Source: Palaeococcus pacificus DY20341 (GTDB lineage: Archaea > Methanobacteriota_B > Thermococci > Thermococcales > Thermococcaceae). From it: a stretch of 64,000 bases of DNA. Below the pieces are notes generated by a model. It was not told the origin of the DNA, searched no databases, and saw nothing but the letters and a program-made list of their open reading frames with translations. The position numbers were made by a program, and so were the translations under genes. Shown here piece by piece: positions 52,274 to 61,254 of this stretch; the first letter of the stretch is position 1; each line of letters begins with the position of its first letter. The stretch lies in assembly GCF_000725425.1 (NCBI RefSeq), contig NZ_CP006019.1:806001-870000 (forward strand), read 5' to 3'.

Positions 52274-52719
52274 AACACTCTTGCATAGCCCCATTTTTTA
52301 ACACTTGTTAGGATCGAAGTCTCGGTGCTTTTTATTCCTTCTATTTTGCCCAGTTTTTCGAGTAAAAAGTTCTCAAGCTCTTGCAGGTCCCTAACGGTTA
52401 CTTGCATTAAGACGTCGTGGGCACCTGTTGCTATCCCTAAAACATCCACCTCTGGAAGATTAGAAAGCTTATCCACAGCATCTTTAACTTTGCTTGGCTC
52501 GATATCTATTGCTATGAATGCGATAATGCTGTATCCTGCCTTAAAGGGATTTATAAGTGCGGCGAACTTCCTAATAATCCCTCCATCAACGAGGCGCTTA
52601 ACCCTCGCCCTAACTGTTGACTCAGGTACTTTAAGCCTCCTTGAGAGCTCAGAGTAACTCATCCTTCCATCTTCTTGGAGGAGTCTTAAAATTGCTCTAT
52701 CAATTGCATCGAGTTCCAT
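52270..52719 (-). CDS. Lrp/AsnC-family transcriptional regulator
   Basis: A 149-residue regulator. ATG 52719 follows GGTGAGAGCC. N-terminal HTH (DAIDRAILRLLQEDGRMSYSELSRRLKVPESTVRARVKRLVDGGIIRKFAALI) plus C-terminal RAM ligand domain (YSIIAFIAIDIEPSKVKDAVDKLSNLPEVDVLGIATGAHDVLMQVTVRDLQELENFLLEKLGKI). It is divergent from the racemase gene across a 137-bp region with TTTTGCTA repeats, which it may bind. In P. horikoshii an Lrp (PH0140) neighbours the racemase PH0138 by recollection. Confidence 0.93.
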   Translation of the reverse strand: MELDAIDRAILRLLQEDGRMSYSELSRRLKVPESTVRARVKRLVDGGIIRKFAALINPFKAGYSIIAFIAIDIEPSKVKDAVDKLSNLPEVDVLGIATGAHDVLMQVTVRDLQELENFLLEKLGKIEGIKSTETSILTSVKKWGYARVF

Positions 52720-52772
52720 GGCTCTCACCAAATCAGCATTTTAATTGGTGTTATTTAGCTGAATTTTAAATA

Positions 52773-52803
52773 TTTTGCTATTATTTTTGCGAAATTAGCA
52801 AAA
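52773..52803. promoter_or_regulatory. inverted repeat between lrp and the racemase gene
   Basis: TTTTGCTA (52773-52780) and TAGCAAAA (52796-52803) form a perfect 8-bp inverted repeat around 15 bp. Extra half-sites TTTTTGC (52784-52790) and GGCGAAAA (~52808-52815) occur at about helical spacing. The site lies between divergent starts, suited to an Lrp-type operator. Confidence 0.5.
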
Positions 52804-52856
52804 TTGGGGCGAAAATCCTATTAGTTCCAAAAGAATATAGTAGTATGGTGAGTTTT

Positions 52857-54188
52857 GTGAAGAAAGAGAACGTCATTGAAAGATATTCAAAAGTCTTTCC
52901 AAAGGCGGCACGTGTTACGTACGCCCCGATAGTTGGCGTTAGGGCAAAAAATGCGAAGGTGTGGGATATTGAGGGGAGGGAATATATAGACTTTCTAGCA
53001 GATGCGGCCGTCCAAAACGTCGGCCACAACAATGATAGAGTTGTTAAATCTGTTTTAGATCAAGCTCAAAGGTTACTCCACTTCACATTTATCTATGGCT
53101 TTCCTGTCGAGCCGCTCCTATTAGCTGAAAAGCTTGTCGAAATCTCCCCAATTGAAAGTGCTAAAGTGATCTTGGGGCTGAGTGGTAGCGATGCAAATGA
53201 TGGAGCTATAAAGTTTGTAAGAGCATATACAAAGAAAAGGACGATTTTAAGCTACTTGGGGAGTTATTATGGGGCGACTTATGGTGCCATGAGTGTAACG
53301 GGCTTGGACTTTGAAGTTAGGTCGATAGTCGGTGAGCTCAGCGATGTCCATTACATACCCTACCCAAACTGCTACCGCTGTCCTTTTGGAAAAGAACCTA
53401 AATCCTGCCGCTTGGCGTGTATAGACTATATAAAGATTAAATTTGAGGAAGAGGTCTATGCCGATGGAATAGCAGCTCTTTTTGCAGAGCCTATCCAAGG
53501 GGATGCTGGAATGATAGTGCCCCCTGAAAACTACTTTAAGAAGCTCAAGCGCATTTTAGATGAGCATGGCATTCTTCTGGTTGTAGATGAAATTCAAAGC
53601 GGCCTTGGAAGGACGGGGAGATGGTTTGCAATAGAGCACTTTGGAGTAACCCCGGATATCATAACTCTTGCAAAGCCATTGGGTGGTGGACTGCCTGTAA
53701 GTGCAATAATAGGACGTGAGGACATTATGGAATCTCTCCCTCCATTAGGGCATGCGTTTACCATGAGCGGGAACCCTGTAACGAGTAAAGCTGCTCTGGC
53801 TGTTATTGAAGAGATTGAGGAGAGAAATTTGCTTAAACGAGCAGAAAAACTTGGAACATACACCATAAAGCGATTGGAAGAGATGAAAGAAGAGCATGAA
53901 CTGATTGGCGATGTTAGAGGGAAGGGACTAATGATTGGTATTGATCTAGTAAAGGACAGAGAAACAAAGGAGAGAGCGTATGCCGAGACGAAGAAAGTTG
54001 TTTGGAGAGCTTATGAACTTGGACTGATTTTAGCATTCCTTCATGGGAATGTTTTGAGGATTGAACCACCTTTAACGATTGAGAAAGATGTTTTAGATGA
54101 AGGCCTGGACAAATTAGAGCAGGCAATAAGTGATGTGGAGGATGGAAAAGTTGATGACAAAGTTTTAATAAACGTCCAAGGATGGTAG
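52857..54188 (+). CDS. class III PLP enzyme, broad-specificity amino acid racemase type
   Basis: A 443-residue fold-type I enzyme. GTG 52857 has GGTGAG 5 bp upstream; ATG 52845 is the alternative. Segments are [75 protein letters not shown] and the PLP-lysine in [15 protein letters not shown]. The [19 protein letters not shown] cysteine motif is typical of archaeal racemase/aminotransferases. It resembles P. horikoshii PH0138 (BAR) and may make D-amino acids; ornithine or GABA aminotransferase activity cannot be excluded. Confidence 0.85.
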   Translation: MKKENVIERYSKVFPKAARVTYAPIVGVRAKNAKVWDIEGREYIDFLADAAVQNVGHNNDRVVKSVLDQAQRLLHFTFIYGFPVEPLLLAEKLVEISPIESAKVILGLSGSDANDGAIKFVRAYTKKRTILSYLGSYYGATYGAMSVTGLDFEVRSIVGELSDVHYIPYPNCYRCPFGKEPKSCRLACIDYIKIKFEEEVYADGIAALFAEPIQGDAGMIVPPENYFKKLKRILDEHGILLVVDEIQSGLGRTGRWFAIEHFGVTPDIITLAKPLGGGLPVSAIIGREDIMESLPPLGHAFTMSGNPVTSKAALAVIEEIEERNLLKRAEKLGTYTIKRLEEMKEEHELIGDVRGKGLMIGIDLVKDRETKERAYAETKKVVWRAYELGLILAFLHGNVLRIEPPLTIEKDVLDEGLDKLEQAISDVEDGKVDDKVLINVQGW

Positions 54189-54264
54189 TCTTTTTTATTA
54201 TTTTCACTTGATAAAAGCAAAGTATAAAAGGCATGCCGGCGTTTATATCATTTGGTGAGCATAC

Positions 54265-55734
54265 ATGCGAAAGAAAAGTTTTTTGGCGTTGTTTATTGTG
54301 GGCTTCGTGTTATTATCCTACGCGGGAATAGCAAATGCCTATGCCTTTGCAGTTAATTCGAGGAACTCCGTGATAGTGCTCCCAACGACAAAGATAGTCA
54401 ATGGAAAAGCCCTTCATATAGGCGAGGATGCAATAGCGGGTTCCAAATTAGGCGCTTTTTTAGTTTTGAAAGGGATTAGGACTGCGTATTACACAGACAA
54501 AGTTGAGGTTCCGGTGGAGTATCACAGTGTTTTGATAAGCGATTCTGATCAATACTATAAGCTTAACAAGATAGACATGCCTGATTTAGACTTAAACGTT
54601 AGTGATTCTCCTGTTGGAAAGGCTATAGTTGTTGCTGTGAACTTTTCAAAAATCTACTACAACTCAACTTCCAAAAAAGTGCACTTTGAAGATAGATCTA
54701 TCGAGATAATATTTAACGAAAATACAACTCCATTAGAGCTTGGAGGAGAAAACACAAAAATAGTAGCCACGACTGTAGATGGAAATGATGTTATGTACAT
54801 CTACAGCGTTGAAGATGAAGATGGCACTTCTGGTTTTGGATCTACAATAATTGTCAACGGATGGAGCATCACATTCCAGGATATAGACATAAACCAAGAG
54901 ACGACGTTCGTGAAAATCAAAGAGCCTGATGGCAACACCTTCAACAAAATCCTTGAGAAAGGCAGCTATTACCTGTTCTATGAAGACAAAAATGGCAACC
55001 TCGATAGGGAAGAGTTCTCTGCCTATCCTTCTTCAAGGTTAGATGAACTCCAAAATGCTGGCGCTAGAAGGATACTTATATTTAGCCCAACGGGATTCTT
55101 CGTTGGAATTGGAGGAACAAAACAGGTCCAATACTCCTACGAGTACTATGAAAAGCTCAGAGAGTATAAAGATGGCGAAGTGTACGATGGTCAGTGGGTA
55201 TGGGACATCGACCCGAGCAGCAATCTATTCACGCTCTACCTCCATGTAGATCCCGAAAACGGCTTTAATAATGTTGATTTGGGTGAAGGAACGTGGGTAA
55301 AGTTCCCCATCGGTGAATTAAAGTTCCATCCGATATTCACGAAGAATGAGGATGGGGAGATAACAGGAGTGGAAGGATATCAGTTTGTCCAAGTTAGGAG
55401 AGTTGCGTCCCAAGTCCAAGTGAAAACTACCGCCGTAGACGTGGTAGACGATGTCAATGAACTCATAATAACAGATGAAGAGCTAACCTCGTTGCCAAGC
55501 AATAAAAATGTCATAATAATTGGAGGATGGGTCAGCAATAAAGCTTGGTCTCTTTTAGAACAGATTTATGGAGAAAGCACTATTCAAAGCATTAGAAATG
55601 AGATTATGAGCAAAGGGTATGTGGTAAAGATACTCAATAATCCAAACAACCCGAACTATAAAGTCGTGATACTCGCTGGAAAAGGATATCCAGAGACAGC
55701 CCAAGCTATTGAGGAGTTTATGAAGAACGCTTGA
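54265..55734 (+). CDS. secreted S-layer-related protein
   Basis: A 489-residue exported protein with an N-terminal signal peptide (LALFIVGFVLLSYAGIANAYA). It has a beta-rich acidic middle part with several N-glycosylation sequons (for example NVS, NFS, NST, NTT). The C-terminal ~100 residues (LPSNKNVIIIGGWVSNKAWSLLEQI ... VVILAGKGYPETAQAIEEFMKNA) resemble the nucleotide-fold-like repeat found in Thermococcales S-layer proteins. It is shorter than a main S-layer protein, so an accessory envelope component is likely. TATA GTATAAAAGG lies at ~54221. Confidence 0.75.
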   Translation: MRKKSFLALFIVGFVLLSYAGIANAYAFAVNSRNSVIVLPTTKIVNGKALHIGEDAIAGSKLGAFLVLKGIRTAYYTDKVEVPVEYHSVLISDSDQYYKLNKIDMPDLDLNVSDSPVGKAIVVAVNFSKIYYNSTSKKVHFEDRSIEIIFNENTTPLELGGENTKIVATTVDGNDVMYIYSVEDEDGTSGFGSTIIVNGWSITFQDIDINQETTFVKIKEPDGNTFNKILEKGSYYLFYEDKNGNLDREEFSAYPSSRLDELQNAGARRILIFSPTGFFVGIGGTKQVQYSYEYYEKLREYKDGEVYDGQWVWDIDPSSNLFTLYLHVDPENGFNNVDLGEGTWVKFPIGELKFHPIFTKNEDGEITGVEGYQFVQVRRVASQVQVKTTAVDVVDDVNELIITDEELTSLPSNKNVIIIGGWVSNKAWSLLEQIYGESTIQSIRNEIMSKGYVVKILNNPNNPNYKVVILAGKGYPETAQAIEEFMKNA

Positions 55735-55748
55735 TCTTTTTTCTTTTA
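55735..55748 (+). terminator. T-rich terminator after the S-layer-like gene
   Basis: A T-dominated run directly after the stop codon, in a 200-bp AT-rich gap that ends in the first MFS promoter. Confidence 0.5.
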
Positions 55749-55897
55749 ACTTTGGTCTATTTTGAATTTTTTAAGAAAATAGAGCTTATTTAAACTCTTC
55801 TTATTTTAGATAATAATAACTCTTTTTGCTGATTTCACCAAGAAGTAATGCTTATTTTTATGCTAATAAAACTTACGGTTTATGTAAGCCTTTTCGC

Positions 55898-55916
55898 TTC
55901 GATATATTTATAAACG
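55898..55916 (+). promoter_or_regulatory. promoter of first MFS gene
   Basis: TTCGATATATTTATAAACG contains the TATA element centred at ~55909, 28 bp before the ATG. No ribosome site precedes the ATG, so the mRNA is probably leaderless or nearly so. The 19-bp element recurs with one change before the second MFS gene. Confidence 0.65.
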
Positions 55917-55936
55917 CTAAAATGTTAGGCTAAAAC

Positions 55937-57109
55937 ATGTTAGAGCAGTACAGCAGAGACGCAAAAATACTCATAATAATGAACGCAGTTGGTCAGCTCT
56001 TCCTTCAGTTTTCAATATTTATAATGCCATTCTACTTGAGGGCTCTGGGTTACTCCATGGGAGATATGGGAATTTTCTTTTCCCTGAGGACCTTTGTTGG
56101 GGGAATTTTCTTCCTTATGGCTGGACAGGTCTCTTTAAGGCTTGGCTATAAAAAGACGCTGCTCTTAGGTTCTTTCATAGGTCTCTTAGGTAGAATATTC
56201 CAAGTGGTTGCTCCTAACTATTACATCATGGCTCTGGGATTCTTTTTAGTGGGTGTCAACATGGGAATTAGGCAGCCAAACTTCTCGGCACTTTTAAGCG
56301 AAGAGGTGGCAGATAAGCTTAGGCACCATGCTTTTTCAATAAGCTTTGGATTGGGAACAATTTTCAATGCAGTGGGCGTTCTCTTGGCTGGATTTATGCC
56401 CAATTTTCTTGAGATTAACTTTGGAATAACCACACAATTAGCGTATAGATTAGTTTTAGCACTTTCTTTTTTCCAGTTTATGCTCACAATTCCGGCGCTT
56501 TTGATAATTAAAGACGTTCCTGTTAAGAATCCAAAGATACAGTGGAGAAGAGACTTAATAATCAAAATTCTCAAGTTCTCAATTCCTTCTGCCATAATTG
56601 GGCTCGGAGCAGGAATAACAATCCCCTATATGAGTTTGTACTTCAACATGCGCTTTGGAACAACTTTAGCGGCAATAAGCGGCGTTTTCTTTGTTCAACA
56701 GCTTGTCATGGGAGTAGGCTCGTTTATTTTGCCAAAACTCGTGGATGCAATAGGTCCAGTGAAGACTATAACCCTCTTCCAAGCTTCTGCAGCACTATTA
56801 TTTGCTCTCTTTCCTTCGATTAGTATTTTCACAATTGCTGCGGCGTTTTACATCGTTAGGTCAATTTTAATGAACATCGTTTGGCCCATAAACGATGCAT
56901 TTATGATGGGCTTTTTCTCGACTGAAGAGAAGGCAACTGCCGCTGGTATTAGGAGGGCATTTTCGACATTTATGAGGGGCGCTGGAAACTACATTGGAGG
57001 CTTTTTGTTTGGTATGTCCTTAAGTTATCCATTCTATGCAACAGCAACGCTCTACGTAGTTGCTACGCTCATCTTCTACTTCTTCTTTGCTAGATATAAT
57101 AAAGTTTAA
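55937..57109 (+). CDS. MFS transporter (first of a tandem pair)
   Basis: A 390-residue, ~12-helix major facilitator. The MFS signature between helices 2 and 3 is GQVSLRLGYKKTLLLG; helix 5 motif and GLGAGITIPYMSLYFNMRFG lie in the second half. Substrate unknown. It is followed by a paralogue with many identical blocks (FSIPSAIIGLGAGITIPYMSLYFN / FSIPAALIGLGAGVTIPYMGLYFN). ATG 55937 has no ribosome site. Both genes have their own near-identical promoter. Confidence 0.88.
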   Translation: MLEQYSRDAKILIIMNAVGQLFLQFSIFIMPFYLRALGYSMGDMGIFFSLRTFVGGIFFLMAGQVSLRLGYKKTLLLGSFIGLLGRIFQVVAPNYYIMALGFFLVGVNMGIRQPNFSALLSEEVADKLRHHAFSISFGLGTIFNAVGVLLAGFMPNFLEINFGITTQLAYRLVLALSFFQFMLTIPALLIIKDVPVKNPKIQWRRDLIIKILKFSIPSAIIGLGAGITIPYMSLYFNMRFGTTLAAISGVFFVQQLVMGVGSFILPKLVDAIGPVKTITLFQASAALLFALFPSISIFTIAAAFYIVRSILMNIVWPINDAFMMGFFSTEEKATAAGIRRAFSTFMRGAGNYIGGFLFGMSLSYPFYATATLYVVATLIFYFFFARYNKV

Positions 57110-57113
57110 GCGT

Positions 57114-57132
57114 TTCGATAGATTTATAAACG
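57114..57132 (+). promoter_or_regulatory. promoter of second MFS gene
   Basis: TTCGATAGATTTATAAACG is identical to the first MFS promoter at 18 of 19 positions. It begins 5 bp after the first MFS stop. TATA centre to ATG (57153) is ~27 bp, again indicating a leaderless transcript. Confidence 0.65.
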
Positions 57133-57152
57133 AGTATACAAACTTCACACAC

Positions 57153-58331
57153 ATGAGCCTTGGGAAGTACAAAGGGTTCAGCAGGGATGCAAAGTTAGTG
57201 GTCGCTTACTCATTCTTCGGCTGGTTAGGGGGCAATATATCATGGTTTATCTTGCCATTTTACTTCAAATCCTTAGGGATGGGCTTCAGTGAGATTGGAA
57301 CGCTCTTTTCAATATCTACAATTGCCCAATCCGCCCTGCTTTTAACTGCCGGACATATTAGTGTGAAAATTGGTTATAAAAGAACGCTTATGATAGCAGT
57401 TTCTCTTTTCTTCACAGCAAGGCTTATGCAAGTTTTTATTCCCGAGTTTTGGGCTTTAGCATTAGCTGCAATCATTTCAGGAGTGGGGATGGCCTTAGAG
57501 GGGCCGGCATTAATGTCTCTCTTAAGCGGTGAGGTTAGCGACGAAAGGAGACACTACCTCTTTAGCTTAAACTCTGCGTTAGGAACCATTGGCGCTGCTT
57601 TTGGTATGTTCCTTGGTGGTATTCTGCCAAGGCTCCTTGATGGGAGCAACCCATATAAGAGCACGCTCCTAATCGCTGCATTTTTAATTCCCATTCAGGG
57701 CGTTTTAATTTCTCTTGTTTCCCCGATATTGGAAAGAGAGGAAAAGAAACTTAAGCTCGATAGGACAACCTCCCTCAAGATACTTAAGTTTTCAATACCC
57801 GCAGCGTTAATAGGCCTTGGAGCAGGAGTTACAATCCCATACATGGGTCTCTACTTTAACTCGCGCTTCGGGACGAGCCTAGAAAGCATAGGAGGCCTCT
57901 TCGCGATTCAGCAGTTTATAATGGGAATTGGGACTTTTGCAATGCCATTCCTAGTCGATAAATTGGGAAGTGTTAAGACGATAGTGGGCTTCAACGGAAG
58001 CGCTACCCTTTTAATAGTTTCAATGCCCTTTGCACCTGCCTTTTTAATAGCCGCGGTAATATACACAATCAGAACCATCCTCATGAACATAGTTAACCCA
58101 ATATGGGATTCATTTATGATGCACTTTTTTAATAAGAAGGAGAGAGCAACAGCATTAGCTCTAAGAAACTTTGCATGGACCTCTACTTTTGGTATTGGGC
58201 AGTATCTTGGAGGATTTATATTTGATCGTTCGCTCAGCATTCCCTTCTTCATAACAGGCGTTTTATATGGTCTATCAATGGTGAGCTTCTGGATATTTTT
58301 TGCAAAAGAAGAAGAGAGGATTAAAGCTTAA
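57153..58331 (+). CDS. MFS transporter (second of a tandem pair)
   Basis: A 392-residue major facilitator, paralogous to the preceding gene. ATG 57153 is chosen because MSLGKYKGFSRDAKLVVAYS aligns with MLEQYSRDAKILIIMNAV and the upstream reading overlaps the first gene. Loop 2-3 signature is GHISVKIGYKRTLMIA. Promoter and gene appear to have duplicated together. The last 11 bp overlap the convergent chemoreceptor gene. Substrate unknown. Confidence 0.88.
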   Translation: MSLGKYKGFSRDAKLVVAYSFFGWLGGNISWFILPFYFKSLGMGFSEIGTLFSISTIAQSALLLTAGHISVKIGYKRTLMIAVSLFFTARLMQVFIPEFWALALAAIISGVGMALEGPALMSLLSGEVSDERRHYLFSLNSALGTIGAAFGMFLGGILPRLLDGSNPYKSTLLIAAFLIPIQGVLISLVSPILEREEKKLKLDRTTSLKILKFSIPAALIGLGAGVTIPYMGLYFNSRFGTSLESIGGLFAIQQFIMGIGTFAMPFLVDKLGSVKTIVGFNGSATLLIVSMPFAPAFLIAAVIYTIRTILMNIVNPIWDSFMMHFFNKKERATALALRNFAWTSTFGIGQYLGGFIFDRSLSIPFFITGVLYGLSMVSFWIFFAKEEERIKA

Positions 58332-60537
58332 ACTTCTTTATGTTGTTTTTAAGCTCATTGGAGAGGAATTTAAGGCCGTCGGCTGTTTTCTTAAGCTCTT
58401 CTATTGCAGCAGTTTGCTCTTGCATGGCTGAACTTACTTCCTCAGCGCTTGCTGTAGTTTCCTCGGCACTCGCGGCTAAGTTCTCTAATGCTTTTAACGA
58501 CTCTTCTATCTCCTCTTGGGTTCTTAACGTCTGTTCTTTAATTTCAGATACTCTGACGTTTAGGTCGCTTATCATGTCCGCTATGTTTGCTAAGTAGCTC
58601 ATAGTCTCACTCAGTGTCTCAGCGGATTCGTTCACGACGTAAACACCATTTTTGGTCTCTTCAACTGCCTTCTGGACTTTTTGGGTCATTTTGTTAATTA
58701 TCTCCTTTATGTTCTCTGCAGCTTTCTTGCTTTCCTCGGCTAAGCTTCTAACCTCTTGAGCCACAACAGCGAATCCTCTTCCCTGCTCTCCAGCGCGAGC
58801 AGCTTCAATTGCTGCATTTAAAGCTAATAGATTGGTCTGCTCTGAAATAGCACTTATTGTGTTGGTAATCTCACTTATATTCTTGCTCATTTCATTGACT
58901 ACATTTACAGCTTCCTCGATGACTTTCATGGTGTCTTTAATGCCTTGAATCTGCTTTATGGATATCTCACTCTTTGCACGACCTTCTTCAGCAATACTTA
59001 CTACTTCATTTAGAGCATCTTCGAATTCGTTCATAGTACGCACTGTGCTGTTGCTCACTTCCGCAACTAAGCGCATTCCTTTGGTTGTTTCATTAATGTT
59101 CTCCTGTTGCCTCTGGGCTTCAATGCTAACCTGTTGAATGGCCTCGTTAACTTGAGATATAGACTCGCTGACATCATTAGCCACTTGAGCTAGCAAGTTT
59201 GCCCTCTTATCAAGTTCATGGCCAATTTCAACTAATTCGCTAATTAGCAAGCGTATCTGGGCAGATGTTTCTCTCAAAGCGTTGATTATCTCCTTTAAGT
59301 CACCTTTAGCATCGTCGCTTATCTCATAGTTAAGTTCTCCTTTCGCCATAGCTTCAAGATTCTCAATCACTCTGTTGAGTGTGGATATAACATCCTTAGA
59401 TATTGCTCTAAATGCTTCAAGAAGCTTTCCAATCTCATCGTTCTCGTTATACTTGATTCTACCAACCAAATGTTTTGCTTCTCCAAATCTACCTTGAGCT
59501 ATGAGTTCTGCAACTTTCGTTAAGCTTGTTATGGGTTTTATCGTGTTCTTGAGAAGGCGGACGTTAATTAAAAGTGTAGCCATTGCTATCATAGCAGCTA
59601 CAAGAACTCCAAATAGGAGCGTTTTTTTCGTGTTTTTCTTAGCGTTTTCTATTGAAACAATCATATCCTCCACGAGCTCACCTTCAGGTGCAGCAGCTAT
59701 TAAAACCCACCCTGTAGTAGGGCTCTTTGAATATGCCGCGACTTTTTTAACACCCTGCCATGTATATGTTGTAATGCCGCTCTTCTTGCTCGAAAATACT
59801 GCGCTGGCTAAGCTTTGAAGCGAGGACTCATTCTTTATGTTCAACTTTCCTATATACTCCTCATTTGGGTGGAGAATTATATTGCCCTCTTGGTCTACCA
59901 TAAACATATAACCCGTTTTTCCCACTTTAATGCTCTTTATTTCGCTAGCTATTGGGGAGATATCCACATCAATGCCAAGAACGCCTTTAAACTTTCCCTC
60001 TTTAGAGTACACCGGGATTATATAGGATATAACTATCTTTCCTGTTATTTTGTCCTCATAGGGCTCCATCCAAAATGTTTCTCCCTGTGCAGCCCTCTTA
60101 TACCATGAGGAATCTCTTGGGTCGTAATCATCGGGGAGCTCTGCCTCGGGAACAATGAACAGCTCTCCATCGGTAGTGGCATAGTAGACGTTGATTATAT
60201 CTTCATTGTAGTTTTTTATAACCTCCAGCTGGCCAACTAAAGCATTTCTAAACATGAAAGTTCCTAAAAACGTGTTCTCATAGATTGAGGTTATAGATGA
60301 CGCTCCTGATTTTGCTAGTGTTTCAATGTTCGTAAAAACCAATTCAAGATGCTCAGAGTACTTTTCAGCCTCCAAGAGCGCAATTTTAACAGCTTGTTCA
60401 TTGATTGATACTTTCATAGAATCTTCAATCTCCATAGAGAGACTATTAACTGCGTAAATTTGAAGAAACAGCATTATTATCAGCAGAAAAACCAAAGGGC
60501 CCAGCGAAATTGCATAAAGTTTTTTCTTAAAGTCCAC
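58321..60537 (-). CDS. methyl-accepting chemotaxis protein with dCache domain
   Basis: A 738-residue chemoreceptor. TM1 (residues ~8-30), a periplasmic-type dCache_1 domain (residues ~40-275; DDYDPRDSSWYKRAAQGETFWMEPYEDKITGKIVISYIIPVYSKEGKFKGVLGIDVD), TM2 (~300-320), HAMP (~325-390), and the signalling helix pair with the tip ISEQTNLLALNAAIEAARAGEQGRGFAVVAQEVRSLAEES. The Arg before SWY that marks amino-acid-sensing dCache is absent. GTG 60537 follows GGAGGTGTCGAA. Its presence implies a CheA/CheW system elsewhere. Confidence 0.93.
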   Translation of the reverse strand: MDFKKKLYAISLGPLVFLLIIMLFLQIYAVNSLSMEIEDSMKVSINEQAVKIALLEAEKYSEHLELVFTNIETLAKSGASSITSIYENTFLGTFMFRNALVGQLEVIKNYNEDIINVYYATTDGELFIVPEAELPDDYDPRDSSWYKRAAQGETFWMEPYEDKITGKIVISYIIPVYSKEGKFKGVLGIDVDISPIASEIKSIKVGKTGYMFMVDQEGNIILHPNEEYIGKLNIKNESSLQSLASAVFSSKKSGITTYTWQGVKKVAAYSKSPTTGWVLIAAAPEGELVEDMIVSIENAKKNTKKTLLFGVLVAAMIAMATLLINVRLLKNTIKPITSLTKVAELIAQGRFGEAKHLVGRIKYNENDEIGKLLEAFRAISKDVISTLNRVIENLEAMAKGELNYEISDDAKGDLKEIINALRETSAQIRLLISELVEIGHELDKRANLLAQVANDVSESISQVNEAIQQVSIEAQRQQENINETTKGMRLVAEVSNSTVRTMNEFEDALNEVVSIAEEGRAKSEISIKQIQGIKDTMKVIEEAVNVVNEMSKNISEITNTISAISEQTNLLALNAAIEAARAGEQGRGFAVVAQEVRSLAEESKKAAENIKEIINKMTQKVQKAVEETKNGVYVVNESAETLSETMSYLANIADMISDLNVRVSEIKEQTLRTQEEIEESLKALENLAASAEETTASAEEVSSAMQEQTAAIEELKKTADGLKFLSNELKNNIKKFKL

Positions 60538-60702
60538 TTCGACACCTCCTGTGATTCCTAATACACCACCGCCGATATTGTATAGAATGTAGGGATTTTA
60601 AATCTCTTTTGTATACCCCACAACAAATATGGCTGAGAATGTACACCTGCATATACAAAAATACAAATATAATGCGAACATGCATTAATACTGGTGATGG
60701 CT

Positions 60703-61254
60703 ATGGAAGCCCTAATTGTTGTTGATATGCAAAAGGATTTTATGCCCGGCGGAGCTCTGCCAGTCCCTAATGGGGATAGGATAATACCGAGAGTTGAAGA
60801 ATACATTGGGCTTTTTAAGGAAAGAGGGGCACTCATTGTTGCTACTAGGGATTGGCATCCTGAAAACCATATGAGTTTTAAGGAGTATGGCGGGATATGG
60901 CCTAAACACTGCATCCAAAATACCAAAGGTGCGGAATTTGTCATAAAACTCCCTGAAGATGCGATAATAATTTCAAAGGCTGATAAACCGGATAAAGAAG
61001 CTTATTCCGGTTTTGAAGGAACCGGCTTGGCCAATATCCTCAAGGAAAGGGAAGTTAAGAAGGTCTACATATGTGGGGTCGCGACAGAGTACTGTGTTAA
61101 GGCAACAGCTTTGGACGCTTTAAAGCATGGTTTTGAAGTTTATCTTCTAAAAGATGCCGTGAAGGGGATTAATCCGAGCGATGAAGAAAAGGTCCTCAAA
61201 GAACTGGAAGAAAATGGGGTAAAAATAGCTACGATGAATGTTTTGAAGGCCTAG
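60703..61254 (+). CDS. pncA: nicotinamidase
   Basis: A 183-residue isochorismatase-fold hydrolase that deaminates nicotinamide to nicotinate in NAD salvage. ATG 60703 follows GGTGATGGCT. Catalytic triad: Asp in ALIVVDMQKDFM, Lys in IISKADKPDKEAYSGF, Cys in YICGVATEYCVKATALDA. Metal ligands lie in TRDWHPENHMSF. It corresponds to PH0999 of P. horikoshii. Its 3' end overlaps the convergent permease gene by 26 bp. Confidence 0.95.
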   Translation: MEALIVVDMQKDFMPGGALPVPNGDRIIPRVEEYIGLFKERGALIVATRDWHPENHMSFKEYGGIWPKHCIQNTKGAEFVIKLPEDAIIISKADKPDKEAYSGFEGTGLANILKEREVKKVYICGVATEYCVKATALDALKHGFEVYLLKDAVKGINPSDEEKVLKELEENGVKIATMNVLKA

